A stretch of 64,000 bases of DNA from Acidobacteriota bacterium (GTDB taxonomy: Bacteria > Acidobacteriota > Vicinamibacteria > Vicinamibacterales > UBA2999). Location of the stretch: positions 1 to 64,000 of the forward strand of contig CANIBQ010000003.1 in assembly GCA_947465645.1 (NCBI GenBank). Direction: 5' to 3'. The translations under genes and the position numbers were made by a program. Positions within the stretch are counted from its first letter, which is position 1, and each line of letters begins with the position of its first letter. Positions 41,208 to 50,853 of this stretch are shown here, piece by piece. The notes under the pieces were generated by a model. It was not told the DNA's origin and made no database searches. It saw only the letters and a program-made list of their open reading frames with translations.

Positions 41208-41984
41208 ATGAGGCACTTACTTCTTTTGTCGATGGCGGTGTTGGTGTGTTCCGCCGCCGGCGTTGCACAGGGCGGCCAGGCAGGCGCGCCGAGCGCCACC
41301 GTCGCGCCTTCGTTCGATCCCCGCGATCTGTCCGGGTTCTGGCTCGGCAGGAACCGGGCTCTCGCGTTGAGCGATCAGCCTCCTCCGAGAACCCCGTGGG
41401 GCGAGGCGAAGTTCAACTCCTACAAACCATCGTATGGTCCACGCGCAATTCCGCCGGCACTGGGGAACGATCCGGTGGGCAACTGCGACCCGCTGGGGAT
41501 CCCGCGGTTGTTGGTCTTTGAAAACAACCCCTGGGACGTCGAGTTCATTCAGACCGGCGACCGGATGCTGCAGTTGTTCGATCGGCCGTACATGCATCGC
41601 ATCATCTGGACCGATGGCCGGCAGCCTCCTGAGGATCTGGAGCCGCGCTGGATGGGGTACGCCGTCGGCACGTGGGAAGGAGACACGTTCGTCGTCACGT
41701 CGACCGGTTTCGATGAACGGACGTGGCTCGATCATTTCGGCAACCCCCACAGCGACGAGATGCGTCTGGAAGAGCGCTACCGGCGGGTGAAACACGACAC
41801 GATCGAATTCGTGATCACGCTGACCGATCCCAAGACGTATACGAAACCCTGGGTCAGCGATACGAAGGTGCTGACGCGTCAGGACATCAAGGAGTTTCCC
41901 GACGAACTGATCTGTGTGCCCTCTGAAGAACAGGCATTCAATCGTCGCCTCAGGGATCCGGCTGGCGGCGTGACCCCGAAATAG
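41208..41984 (+). CDS. Secreted W-E-G-D-T-L-V-V family protein (DUF6152 partner)
   Basis: 258 residues. The signal peptide is MRHLLLLSMAVLVCSAAGVAQ. Landmarks are FDPRDLSGFWLGRN, PPALGNDPVGNCDPLGIPRLL, RIIWTDGRQPP, GTWEGDTFVVTSTGFDERTWLD, MRLEERYRRV, TLTDPKTYTKPWV and ELICVPSEE. The CDP-x-G-x-PR and ICVPSE cysteines form the pair seen in the 4576, 7364 and 25809 proteins, defining one subfamily. It follows a DUF6152 gene by 14 bp and precedes a transporter gene by 8 bp. Confidence 0.85.
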   Translation: MRHLLLLSMAVLVCSAAGVAQGGQAGAPSATVAPSFDPRDLSGFWLGRNRALALSDQPPPRTPWGEAKFNSYKPSYGPRAIPPALGNDPVGNCDPLGIPRLLVFENNPWDVEFIQTGDRMLQLFDRPYMHRIIWTDGRQPPEDLEPRWMGYAVGTWEGDTFVVTSTGFDERTWLDHFGNPHSDEMRLEERYRRVKHDTIEFVITLTDPKTYTKPWVSDTKVLTRQDIKEFPDELICVPSEEQAFNRRLRDPAGGVTPK

Positions 41985-41992
41985 CGCGCTGT

Positions 41993-43477
41993 TTGGTTAC
42001 CCACGCAACGCCCGTCGCCCCGACCCCGAATCAGTCCTTGAGACTGGTGTGGAGGGTGCTCTCAGGTCCACTGGCTTTCCTGGCCGTGTGGGCGACTCCC
42101 CTCGCCGGCTTGAATGCTCAGGCGCACTTTGGTCTGAGCGCTTTTGCCTGGACTCTGGCGTGGTGGGTGCTTACGCCTGTGCCGTGGGCCGTCACAGGCT
42201 TTCTGCCGTTAGTGCTGTTTCCGCTGGGCGGCGTGATGTCGTTTGCCGCGACGGCCGCACTATACGGTCAACGCCTCTTGCCGTTCGTTCTCGGCGTCAT
42301 GTTGTTTGGTCACGCCTTCCAGAAACATGGCCTTGCCAGGCGAATGGCGCTCAACATCCTCAGCATTCCCGGTCTCGCGACCTCCGGCAATCGCCTGATA
42401 CTGATGATTCTCGTCTCCTCGGCCGTGGTAGGGACGCTGATCGACACCGCGGGCACCGTGGCCATCATGCTCCCGATCGCCATGTCGGTCGCTCGATTCG
42501 CCGCTGACGCCGAAGCCCACAATCTGACAGCGACCGCCGGAAAAGCGCCCCGGCTGATGGAGTCCTCCGCCCTGGCCGTGCTCTTCGGCGGCGCGGCAGG
42601 CGGGATGGCGACGCCCGCCGGCGTCGTCTTCACGCCGCTGACGATCTCAATCCTCGACAACCTGACGGGATACCGGATCAGTTTTGCCCAGTGGACTCTT
42701 ACGGGAGTATTTCTGACCGCTGCGGCGATACCGGTCTATTTCACGACCCTCCGATTCATGTCCCCCACGGAGATAAAGTCGCTCGCCGATGGCGCGTCGC
42801 ACTTTCAAGGGGAGAAGCGTGCGTTGGGACCGATGAACCGCGGCGAAAAAAACGTATTGTTCATCTTGATACTCATGGTCGCCCTCTGGTTCTCGCCGAC
42901 GGTGGTCACGATCCCGGGTATTGATATCTGGATCGTTCCCACGTTCGCGATCCTGCTTCTTTTTCTCATCCCTGTGAACGCCGCGCGCGGCGAAATGACG
43001 TTGACGACCAGGGACTTTCAGGACGGCGTGCTGTGGAACGTCCTCTTCATGATTGTGAGCAGCGCGGCAGCGGCGGACGCCCTGGAACCCCTGGGTATCA
43101 CGGAATGGTTCGGCGGCATCGTGAAGAGCGGCGTGTCCCTTGCCGTCCTGCCCTGGTTCACGGCGGCGATCACGCCTGTCATGGCGCATCTCACCAGCGG
43201 CACGGCCGCGACGACCATGGCCTCCACTATTCTCTTCCCGCTGGCTCAGGATCTGGGCTTCAACCCGGCGATTCTGGCGCGCATCATCAGCGGGACCGCG
43301 CTCGGCATCTGTTTCCCATTTGCCGGAGCTGCGGCGGGTACCGCCTTTGCCTCGGGTGTGATTAGCTTCAGCGGCATGGCCAAGGCCGGCATTGTCGCCA
43401 CCATTGTCATGGCGATTATCGTCACGGTGCTGAGCATGCTCCTGGTGCCGGCGTTGGGTGCTTATACAGCTCCCTGA
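41993..43477 (+). CDS. DASS/SLC13-family sodium-coupled anion transporter
   Basis: 494 residues from TTG 41993, with about 11-12 hydrophobic helices. The family features are a first half with GFLPLVLFPLGGVM and the motif SSAVVGTLIDTAGTVAIMLPIAMS, a Gly-rich re-entrant loop VLFGGAAGGMATPAGVVFTPL, and in the second half NVLFMIVSSAAAADAL and HLTSGTAATTMASTILFPLA, which resembles the SNT/SNX sodium-site loops of DASS carriers. Likely substrates are di- or tricarboxylates or sulfate. It is the only inner-membrane transporter in the window and directly follows a DUF6152/partner pair, so it may import a product of that system. Confidence 0.88.
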   Translation: MVTHATPVAPTPNQSLRLVWRVLSGPLAFLAVWATPLAGLNAQAHFGLSAFAWTLAWWVLTPVPWAVTGFLPLVLFPLGGVMSFAATAALYGQRLLPFVLGVMLFGHAFQKHGLARRMALNILSIPGLATSGNRLILMILVSSAVVGTLIDTAGTVAIMLPIAMSVARFAADAEAHNLTATAGKAPRLMESSALAVLFGGAAGGMATPAGVVFTPLTISILDNLTGYRISFAQWTLTGVFLTAAAIPVYFTTLRFMSPTEIKSLADGASHFQGEKRALGPMNRGEKNVLFILILMVALWFSPTVVTIPGIDIWIVPTFAILLLFLIPVNAARGEMTLTTRDFQDGVLWNVLFMIVSSAAAADALEPLGITEWFGGIVKSGVSLAVLPWFTAAITPVMAHLTSGTAATTMASTILFPLAQDLGFNPAILARIISGTALGICFPFAGAAAGTAFASGVISFSGMAKAGIVATIVMAIIVTVLSMLLVPALGAYTAP

Positions 43478-43514
43478 TGGGAAGCGTCGGGCGCCGAGGT
43501 AAGCTCATCGGCAT

Positions 43515-44123
43515 ATGCGCGTGGCGATCGTCGGCGGACCGGGAGTCGGAAAGAGCACGCTGCTCCGGCAGCTCGGCGACCTGTACCGCAACGGGTCATA
43601 TGGCGAGGGTGAGAAGGGCGTCTGGGATCCCCGGGTGCTCGAGGATATCGAGGCAGGGCGGAATCCCGTCGGCGTGACGCAGTACTTCGCCAGGCTCTAC
43701 GACGCGAATTACCGTGACGCCGGACGGAGCGATGCGCCGGGAAGGGTGATTTTCTTCGAAGGCGCGCGAATCACGCTCGAAGCACACATCGCCGAGTATC
43801 CTCCCGAGTATCACGCAGAGCTGCGGAAGGTGATGGCGATCGGGGACGATTGGAGCCCTGGGAAGGTGATCGTGCTCACGTCGAGCTCCGACACCATCGA
43901 GAAGCACATCAGGCGGCGACACCGGACGCACGAGAACGTCGAACGGATGGTGCAGCGTTTCCGCCTGATCGACGGCGAATTCCGCCGGCTCGCGCCGCGC
44001 TATCCGAACACCGTCGTCATCGACCGCGACAGCCTGGAGTTCCACGAGCGCGGCGGTCTCACCCACGTCATCAAGGCCGCCGGCCTGCCGATGTTCCACG
44101 AGATCCCCTACGAGACGCTATGA
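43515..44123 (+). CDS. P-loop nucleotide kinase-like protein
   Basis: 202 residues. Walker A GGPGVGKST (7-15) is at the extreme N-terminus, followed by a DLYRNGSYGEGEKGVWDPRVL segment, a VIFFEGARITLEAHI strand at the DExR-like position and an Arg-rich lid (HIRRRHRTHENVERM). A VIDRDSLEFH segment near the C-terminus matches the base-recognition region of deoxynucleoside kinases. The overall order resembles the deoxynucleoside/thymidylate kinase superfamily, but the exact substrate is not clear. It is probably cytoplasmic. It is 37 bp after the transporter gene and not obviously linked to it. Confidence 0.75.
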   Translation: MRVAIVGGPGVGKSTLLRQLGDLYRNGSYGEGEKGVWDPRVLEDIEAGRNPVGVTQYFARLYDANYRDAGRSDAPGRVIFFEGARITLEAHIAEYPPEYHAELRKVMAIGDDWSPGKVIVLTSSSDTIEKHIRRRHRTHENVERMVQRFRLIDGEFRRLAPRYPNTVVIDRDSLEFHERGGLTHVIKAAGLPMFHEIPYETL

Positions 44124-44461
44124 GACACGTTCTCGACTTCACGTTCGTGGGCAGTACGTGTGGGAAGTCGTGACAGAAGTGACCGCGAAGAAGTAGTATC
44201 CCGGTGCCATTCTTGCCACTGATATGTCTTCTGGGAGGACATCGCGACCGCTGAACGATCGCGCTGGTGGTGGCAGACCGGCCAGAACCTGTTGAAAAGT
44301 CTCACGTAACCGTCGGTTGAGGGGCTCGCGCCGCATGTCGCGCGAGGCCAGTGGAATGGCTGTGTCAGGGCGGGACCAAACGGTTTCTTGGACTCGAATC
44401 CACCTCGTTGGAGCCGCACCTGTTTGAGCCGAAAAACGAGAACATCCTTAAGGGGGATTAC
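44124..44461. other. 338-bp intergenic region with a GC hairpin, upstream of a receptor gene
   Basis: No credible gene. Frames here are short or open only as upstream extensions of the receptor gene. A perfect 7-bp hairpin CTCGCGC (44325-44331) / GCGCGAG (44340-44346) with an 8-base loop lies 116 bp before the receptor start. There is no T-run after it, so it is a possible 5'-leader structure rather than an intrinsic terminator. The ribosome site AAGGGGG lies just before ATG 44462. Confidence 0.45.
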
Positions 44462-47338
44462 ATGGTACTGACCGCCGTGAAGCGGCTCTTGCTGTTCGCC
44501 CTGGTGCTCGGACTGCCGTGTCTGGCAGCGGCGCAGGAAGCGACGCTTGCGGGCACGATCACCGATTCGACCGGGGCCGTGCTACCCGGTGTCACGGTGC
44601 GCGCCGTGAACGACGCGACTGGAAACTCGTTTGAAGCGGTGACGGACGATCAGGGCAGGTATCGGATTCCCGTTCGGACTGGCACCTACAAGGTGACAAT
44701 CGAGCTCGCGGGATTTGGAACCGCGAACCGAACCGCCGAACTGCTCGTTGGGCAGACGGCGACGGTCAACGCCCAGTTGTCGGTCTCGTCACTGGCCGAA
44801 TCGATTACCGTCACCGGCGAGGCGCCGTTGCTCGACGTCACGACTTCCTCGGTCGGCGGCAACATCGACCCGCGCCAGGTGCAGGAGCTGCCGGTGCAGG
44901 GCGGCTCCTGGACGGCGCTGGCACTGCTCGCGCCCGGCAATCGCAGCAACTCGCAGGGCGCCAACCCGATCGCCGACCGCAATGACGGCGAGTCGCGCGA
45001 GTTCCAGCTCAACATGGACGGCCAGCAGGTGTCCGCAGTGCTCGGTAGCGGCGGGCAGCCGATGTTCAGCCGCGCGGCGATCGCCGAGTTCCAGTTCATC
45101 TCCAACCGCTTCGACGCCACGCAGGGCCGCTCCTCCGGCGTGCAGGTGAACGCGATCACCAAGTCGGGCACCAACAGCCTGTCGGGACTGTTCCAGGCGC
45201 AGTTCCGCGACGACAAGTTCAACTCCGAGGATTTCTTCGAGCACCGCGTGCTGCCGTACTCCAACCAGCAGTACGCCGCCACGCTCGGTGGCCCGATCGT
45301 CCGCGACCGGATGCACTTCTTCGGCAACTTCGAGTACGAGCGTGAGCCGCGCGAGAGCGTCTGGCAGACGATCTACCGGGGCTTCAACGTCGCCCTCAAC
45401 GGCGAGACCACCCGCAAGATCGGCGGCGGCCGCGTCGACTACCAGTTGTCGTCGCAGCACCGCCTGATGGGGAAGGCCCACGGCGCCAAGTCGTTCACGC
45501 CCTTCGCCACGCCGAACGCCAACCACCCGGCCAGCACCAACGACACGCAGGAGAAGTCGAACGAGTACCTGGGGCAGTTCACGTCGGTGCTCTCGAACTC
45601 GGCGGTGAACGAGATCAAGGTTGGCCGAGCCGAGTTCGGCCTCGCTAACAAGGGCCTGGCCAACTGGGACAACCACTGGCAGCGGGCCAACGGCATCACG
45701 ACCGGCGCGCCGCGCATCCAGTTCACCGGGTTCAACATCACGCCGAACCAGAACCACCCGCGGCACCGTACGCAGGAGGTGTGGAGCGTTCGCGACGACT
45801 TCACGTTCTCCTACGGCCTCGGCGGCCGCCACGACGTGAAGGCCGGTGTCGAGTATCTGAACCTCCACGAGCTGACGGTCAACTGCCGCCTGTGCGCCGG
45901 TCAGATCGACGCCCGCGGCGGCGCGCGGCCGGCGAACCTCGACACGCTGTTCCCGGATCCCTTCGACGTGGATACCTGGAACCTCAACGCGCTCGCCCCG
46001 ATCACGCGATCGTTCACGCTCGGGCTCGGCGAGTTTCCTATCGACTTCAACCAGCCAAAGTGGGGCGCCTGGTGGCAGGATGACTGGCACCTGAGCTCCA
46101 CGTTCACGCTCAACCTCGGGCTGCGCTACGACCTGACGCAGAACGCCTGGGCCAACGAGCACGAAGTACCGTTCATCATGGAAGGCGGACGGAAGGGCGA
46201 CACGAACAACATCCAGCCGCGTCTCGGCTTCGCCTGGCAGGCGAATGACAAGACGGTGGTGCGCGGCGGGTCTGGGCTCTATTTCGGCGACGTGCTCTCC
46301 ACCACCACGATGTGGGCGATCGGCAACACGCAGATCGCGACGATCGTCGTCCCCAACGACGGCCGGGCGGACTTCGTGACCAACCCGTTCAACGGCGTGG
46401 CGCCCACGTACGCGCAGGCCGTGGCGCGGTTCTGCCACAACAACAACATCGCGCCCGGGTGCCTCCGCTTCGCGCCCTCCGAAGTCGCGGGGCCCGAGGA
46501 GTACGCGCGTATGCCGCGATCGATCCAGAACTCGATCGGGTTCCAGCGCCAGGTCGGCAACAGCACCTCGTTCGAGTCGGACTACGTCTACAACCACACC
46601 ACCGGTGAAAAGGTTGTCATCCAGAACGTCAACCTGACCTACAACCCGGCGACGGGCGCGAACTACCCGTTCTCGGACATCTCGCGCCGTCCGTTCCCGG
46701 CGTTCGGCGAGATCTCGATGTGGCTCTCGGGCGCACGGTCGTCCTACCACGCGGTGCAGAACGTGTTCACGAAGCGCTTCAGCGACAAGTGGCAGGCGTC
46801 GGCCAACTACACGCTGGCGTGGCTGTATAGCGCCGATCCGAAGCCGCTGAGCGGCCTCCAGCAGGTGACCATGCCGCTGGCGGCTGACTTCGGCGAGGAG
46901 TGGACGCTCGCCGAAACCGACCAGCGGCACCGCGCGGTGTTCAACGGCGTGTATCAGGTGGGGCGCGGCTTCCAGGTCAGCGGCATCTACTTCTACGGCT
47001 CGGGTGAACGCTACGAGACGACCTACGGCGCCGACCTGCGGCAGCAGTCGCGCACGTTCAACGTGCCGCGCCTGCGGCCGGATGGCTCGCTGGTGGCGCG
47101 CAACAACTTCGTCGGCGAGCCTATCCACCGCGTCGACGCGCGGCTGCAGCAGAGGATTCCGCTGGGCGGCCGCGCCTCGATCGACGGCATCCTCGAGGTG
47201 TTCAACCTGTTCAACCGCGAGAACTACGGCGCCTACAACACCGACGAGGCGAGCCCGCAGTACGGCACGCCGGCGCAGAACGCGAGCCTTTCGTACACGC
47301 CGCGTGCGATGCAGTTGGGCTTCCGGGTGACGTTCTAG
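44462..47338 (+). CDS. TonB-dependent receptor with carboxypeptidase-regulatory-like domain
   Basis: 958 residues from ATG 44462 (AAGGGGG upstream; the frame opens 37 codons earlier without signals). The signal peptide ends LPCLAAAQ. Residues about 25-105 are the regulatory-like domain (LAGTITDSTGAVLPGVTVRAVND, GTYKVTIELAGF). The plug carries LDVTTSSVGGNIDPRQVQELPVQGG, LNMDGQQVSAVLG and NAITKSGTNSLSGLFQAQFRDD. The barrel ends MQLGFRVTF. The barrel differs strongly from the two other regulatory-domain receptors, so a different ligand is likely. It is followed by a heptamer-repeat hairpin and another receptor gene. Confidence 0.9.
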   Translation: MVLTAVKRLLLFALVLGLPCLAAAQEATLAGTITDSTGAVLPGVTVRAVNDATGNSFEAVTDDQGRYRIPVRTGTYKVTIELAGFGTANRTAELLVGQTATVNAQLSVSSLAESITVTGEAPLLDVTTSSVGGNIDPRQVQELPVQGGSWTALALLAPGNRSNSQGANPIADRNDGESREFQLNMDGQQVSAVLGSGGQPMFSRAAIAEFQFISNRFDATQGRSSGVQVNAITKSGTNSLSGLFQAQFRDDKFNSEDFFEHRVLPYSNQQYAATLGGPIVRDRMHFFGNFEYEREPRESVWQTIYRGFNVALNGETTRKIGGGRVDYQLSSQHRLMGKAHGAKSFTPFATPNANHPASTNDTQEKSNEYLGQFTSVLSNSAVNEIKVGRAEFGLANKGLANWDNHWQRANGITTGAPRIQFTGFNITPNQNHPRHRTQEVWSVRDDFTFSYGLGGRHDVKAGVEYLNLHELTVNCRLCAGQIDARGGARPANLDTLFPDPFDVDTWNLNALAPITRSFTLGLGEFPIDFNQPKWGAWWQDDWHLSSTFTLNLGLRYDLTQNAWANEHEVPFIMEGGRKGDTNNIQPRLGFAWQANDKTVVRGGSGLYFGDVLSTTTMWAIGNTQIATIVVPNDGRADFVTNPFNGVAPTYAQAVARFCHNNNIAPGCLRFAPSEVAGPEEYARMPRSIQNSIGFQRQVGNSTSFESDYVYNHTTGEKVVIQNVNLTYNPATGANYPFSDISRRPFPAFGEISMWLSGARSSYHAVQNVFTKRFSDKWQASANYTLAWLYSADPKPLSGLQQVTMPLAADFGEEWTLAETDQRHRAVFNGVYQVGRGFQVSGIYFYGSGERYETTYGADLRQQSRTFNVPRLRPDGSLVARNNFVGEPIHRVDARLQQRIPLGGRASIDGILEVFNLFNRENYGAYNTDEASPQYGTPAQNASLSYTPRAMQLGFRVTF

Positions 47339-47344
47339 AACACC

Positions 47345-47422
47345 GTTGTCGGTTGTCGGTTGTCGGTTGTCAGCAATTGCTTGCTTCCGACAACTGACAA
47401 CTGACAACTGACAACTGGCAAC
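47345..47422. repeat. Heptamer tandem repeats in inverted orientation, long RNA hairpin
   Basis: Left arm: four heptamers GTTGTCG/GTTGTCA (47345-47372). Right arm: CGACAAC, three TGACAAC, then TGGCAAC (47388-47422). The loop is about 15 bases. Left and right arms pair through all units if G-U pairs are allowed, making a hairpin of roughly 28 bp in RNA. It sits 7 bp after one receptor stop and 85 bp before the next receptor start. It may stop or protect transcripts, or be a dispersed element. Confidence 0.8.
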
Positions 47423-47506
47423 ATCAAGCGCTGCCGGGCAGTGCTACAACCGCCCCACACTTCGCCAGGTCCGTCCGGCAACCCGCAGCTTTCGGAGAAT
47501 CACGAT

Positions 47507-50500
47507 ATGAACCGTCTTTCGCGGGCGTTCTTTATCCTTGCGCCCCTGGTGCTCATCGCCAGTGTCCTGACGACTGCACCCGCGTGGGCGCAGGGCTCCA
47601 CGGCCGAACTGAACGGCCGTGTGACCGATTCGAGCGGCGCGGTGCTGCCGGGTGTCACCGTCACCGCGACGCAGACCGCGACCGGACTGGTGCGGAGCGT
47701 GGTGACCGACGGCGACGGTAACTACCTGATCTCAAATCTGCCTACCGGGCCCTACCGCCTCGAAGTGTCGCTGCCAGGGTTCAAGAACTACGTGCAAACG
47801 GGGCTCGTGCTGACGGTCGGCGCGACGCCGACGGTCAACGCCGCCCTCGAGCTCGGTTCGCTCGAGGAGACGGTCACGGTCGACGCGGCGGCGCCGCTCG
47901 TGGACGTCCGCAGCGCCGGCATCAGCTCGGTCGTGGAGAACGAACGGATCGTCGAGCTGCCGCTCCAGGGTCGCCAGGTGACCGACCTGCTCGTGCTCTC
48001 GGGCGCCGCGGTGCAAACGGATCGGGCGACGGCCCGCGTGATGCCGGGCGGCGTGAAGATCGCGGTGGCCGGCGGCCTCGAGACCGGCGTTGGCTACACC
48101 CTCGACGGCGCGACGCACAACAATCCGCAGGAGAACGTCAACCTGCCGCTGCCGTTTCCCGACGCGCTCCAGGAATTCCGCGTCGCCACCAGCGGCCTCT
48201 CCGCACAGAACGGATTCAAGTCGGCGGCAGCGGTCAACGCGGTGACCAAGTCGGGCACCAATCGATTCTCTGGGAACGCGTTCGAGTTTCTCCGCCACCA
48301 CCGGTTCAACGCGACGAGCCCGTTTGCGTCGATTGGCCCCGATGGCAAACGGAACCACGACGGTCTCAAGCGCAACCAGTTCGGCGGCACGCTGGGCGGT
48401 CCGATCGTGAAGGACCGGCTCTTCTTCTTCGGGGCGTATCAAGCCACTCCGACGCGCAAGAGTCCGCCCTCGAACATCGCCTGGGTGCCCACCCCGGCAA
48501 TGCTGGCGGGCGACTTCACGGCATTCACGTCTCCGGCATGCAACGGCGGCCGGCAGGTGACCTTGCGGGCGCCGTTCGTGAACAACCGGATCAACCCCGC
48601 GCTCTTCAGCCCGGCCGGGTTGAACCTCGCCCGCCGTCTGCCGAGCACGACCGATCCGTGCGGCCAGATCACCTACGACGTCCAGGAGGACTCCGACGAA
48701 GCGCAGATGCTCGCCAAGATCGACTATCAGACCGGCACCAGGCACTCCTTCTTCGGCCGCTACCTGTTGACCACGTTCAAGCAGGAGCCTGGATACGCCG
48801 GCGGGTCCGACAACGTGCTCAAAACCTCCGCCAAGGGCGCGGACATGGCTTCTCACTCGACAACGTTTGGCGCCACCACGGTGCTCAGCTCGTCGGTCGT
48901 CAACGCCCTGCGGTTCGCGGTCAACAAAGGCAAGGTGGACGTCTTCCAGACCCCGTTCTTCTCGCCGAAGGACATCGGCGCGAACCTGCACTCCTACGTT
49001 CCGGGCTACATGACGGTCAACGTCCTCCCCAGCTTCCTTATCTACGACTCGAACTCGGCCAAGGCGCTGTTCCTCAACGACACCTACCAACTGGCCGAGG
49101 ACCTGACGGTCGTGCGGGGCAACCATCAGTTCGGCGTCGGCACCAACCTGCAGTACTTCAAGGGCAACCTCACGTCGACGTCGCGCTCCAACGGCAACTG
49201 GATCTTCAACGGTTCGGCCACGGGACTGGCGCTCGCGGACCTGCTGGTCGGCCGCGTCACCAGTGTCGAGCATGGCGGTCCCAACCGGGTGATCGTCAAC
49301 AACTGGCACATGGGCTTGTATGCGCAGGATTCGTGGCGCGCGTCGAGCCGCGTCACCGTCAACGTGGGCGCCCGGTGGGAGCCCTACTTCGGCCAGAACG
49401 TCGAGAACAACGCGATCGCGATCTTCAAGAAGGAGAACTTCGACAAGGGGATCAAGAGCCAGGTGTTCCTCAACGCGCCGGCTGGCCTGATCTATCCGGG
49501 CGACGAGGGTTTTCCGTCGGGACAGACGGGGTTGAACATCCAGTGGTGGAACATCGCGCCGCGGCTGGGCGTGGCGTGGGACGTTCACGGAGACGGCCGC
49601 CTCGCACTGCGTTCGTCATACTCCATGGGCTACGACTTCATGTCCGGCGAGTACCACAACATCAACTCGTCGGCCCCGCCATTCGGCAACCGCTCGACGG
49701 TGGTCGATCCTCCAGGCCTGCTGGACGACCCGTATCGAGCCGTCGGGGGCGACCCCCATCCCATCGTGACCGGGCCCAATACCCCGTACGTGCCGTTCGG
49801 CGGCTTCGGCACGATGGACCCCGGCATCAACTCGCCCCGGGTGCAGTCGTGGAATGTCACGGTCGAACAGCAGCTCGGATCGGAGTGGGGGTTGAGCGCC
49901 AGCTACCTCGGGAGCTACTCGGACCGGCTCTGGACGCCGATTGCCCAGAATCCTGGCATCTTCATGGGGCTGGGTCCCTGCACGCTCCGCAACGGCGTCA
50001 CCTACCCGGTGTGCTCGACCAACGCCAACCTGAACTTCAGGCGCGTGCTGTATCAGCAGAACCCGAGGGAGGCCGCGTTCATCGGCGGGCTGGATCTCCA
50101 CACGGACGTGGGCAACCAGAACTATCGAGGCCTGAAGCTGACGGCGCAGCGCCGCTCTACCAGCGGTGTGAGTCTCAGCGGCAACTACACCCTGGGGCGT
50201 TGCTTCGGCATTGCGACTACCAGCCGCTTTACGCAGACGAGCGGCGGCCTGGTGAACCCGGATGACCCGTCCTACGACGCTGGTTATTGCGACCAGGATC
50301 GGCGGCACCTGGCGACGCTGACGGCCGGATACGAGACGCCGGAAGTGGCCAACGCGGCGCTGCGCGCCCTGGTGTCGCATTGGCGGCTGTCGGGGATCCT
50401 CACCGCGCAGTCGGGGCGGCGGCTCAACATCATCAGCGGCATCGACAACGCGTTCACCGGCATCGGCAATCAGCGGCCCAACCAGGTCAGCGACGACTTC

Positions 50501-50836
50501 TACCCGGAGACCCGGACGCTGACGAACTACTTCAACCGGGCGGCGTTCGCGCAGCCGGCGCCAGGCACGCTGGGGAACCTTCCCCGCAATGCCCTGGTCG
50601 GCCCGAATTACTGGAACATCGACCTGGCGGTGTCGAAGATCTTCGCCGTGGCACCGACGCAACGGCTGGAGCTCCGCCTCGAGGCGTTCAACCTCCTGAA
50701 TCACTTCAACTGGGGCGATCCAACGACGACACCTCAGAATTACAACGTGAATTTCAACGCGGGCACGTTCGGCCGGATCACGACGCAGGCCGGGACGCCG
50801 CGCATCATCCAGTTTGGAATCAAGTACGATTTTTAG
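47507..50836 (+). CDS. TonB-dependent receptor with carboxypeptidase-regulatory-like domain
   Basis: 1109 residues from ATG 47507 (TTCGGAGA upstream). The signal peptide ends APAWAQ. The regulatory-like domain is at about 30-112 (LNGRVTDSSGAVLPGVTVTATQ, NYLISNLPTGPYRLEVSLPGF). The plug contains VVENERIVELPLQGRQVTDLLVLSG, YTLDGATHNN and NAVTKSGTNRFSGNAFEFLRHH. The long barrel ends IIQFGIKYDF. It is followed 17 bp later by a DUF6152 gene and its partner, the clearest case of a receptor leading into the two-gene unit, so all three may be co-transcribed. Confidence 0.9.
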   Translation: MNRLSRAFFILAPLVLIASVLTTAPAWAQGSTAELNGRVTDSSGAVLPGVTVTATQTATGLVRSVVTDGDGNYLISNLPTGPYRLEVSLPGFKNYVQTGLVLTVGATPTVNAALELGSLEETVTVDAAAPLVDVRSAGISSVVENERIVELPLQGRQVTDLLVLSGAAVQTDRATARVMPGGVKIAVAGGLETGVGYTLDGATHNNPQENVNLPLPFPDALQEFRVATSGLSAQNGFKSAAAVNAVTKSGTNRFSGNAFEFLRHHRFNATSPFASIGPDGKRNHDGLKRNQFGGTLGGPIVKDRLFFFGAYQATPTRKSPPSNIAWVPTPAMLAGDFTAFTSPACNGGRQVTLRAPFVNNRINPALFSPAGLNLARRLPSTTDPCGQITYDVQEDSDEAQMLAKIDYQTGTRHSFFGRYLLTTFKQEPGYAGGSDNVLKTSAKGADMASHSTTFGATTVLSSSVVNALRFAVNKGKVDVFQTPFFSPKDIGANLHSYVPGYMTVNVLPSFLIYDSNSAKALFLNDTYQLAEDLTVVRGNHQFGVGTNLQYFKGNLTSTSRSNGNWIFNGSATGLALADLLVGRVTSVEHGGPNRVIVNNWHMGLYAQDSWRASSRVTVNVGARWEPYFGQNVENNAIAIFKKENFDKGIKSQVFLNAPAGLIYPGDEGFPSGQTGLNIQWWNIAPRLGVAWDVHGDGRLALRSSYSMGYDFMSGEYHNINSSAPPFGNRSTVVDPPGLLDDPYRAVGGDPHPIVTGPNTPYVPFGGFGTMDPGINSPRVQSWNVTVEQQLGSEWGLSASYLGSYSDRLWTPIAQNPGIFMGLGPCTLRNGVTYPVCSTNANLNFRRVLYQQNPREAAFIGGLDLHTDVGNQNYRGLKLTAQRRSTSGVSLSGNYTLGRCFGIATTSRFTQTSGGLVNPDDPSYDAGYCDQDRRHLATLTAGYETPEVANAALRALVSHWRLSGILTAQSGRRLNIISGIDNAFTGIGNQRPNQVSDDFYPETRTLTNYFNRAAFAQPAPGTLGNLPRNALVGPNYWNIDLAVSKIFAVAPTQRLELRLEAFNLLNHFNWGDPTTTPQNYNVNFNAGTFGRITTQAGTPRIIQFGIKYDF

Positions 50837-50853
50837 TCCGGTTGGAGGCGCGC

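Noticed and set aside
44325..44346. Intrinsic terminator upstream of the 44462 receptor gene
   Set aside because: The hairpin is perfect, but no T-run follows.
47345..47422. CRISPR array
   Set aside because: The units are 7-bp tandem heptamers in inverted orientation with no unique spacers and no cas genes.
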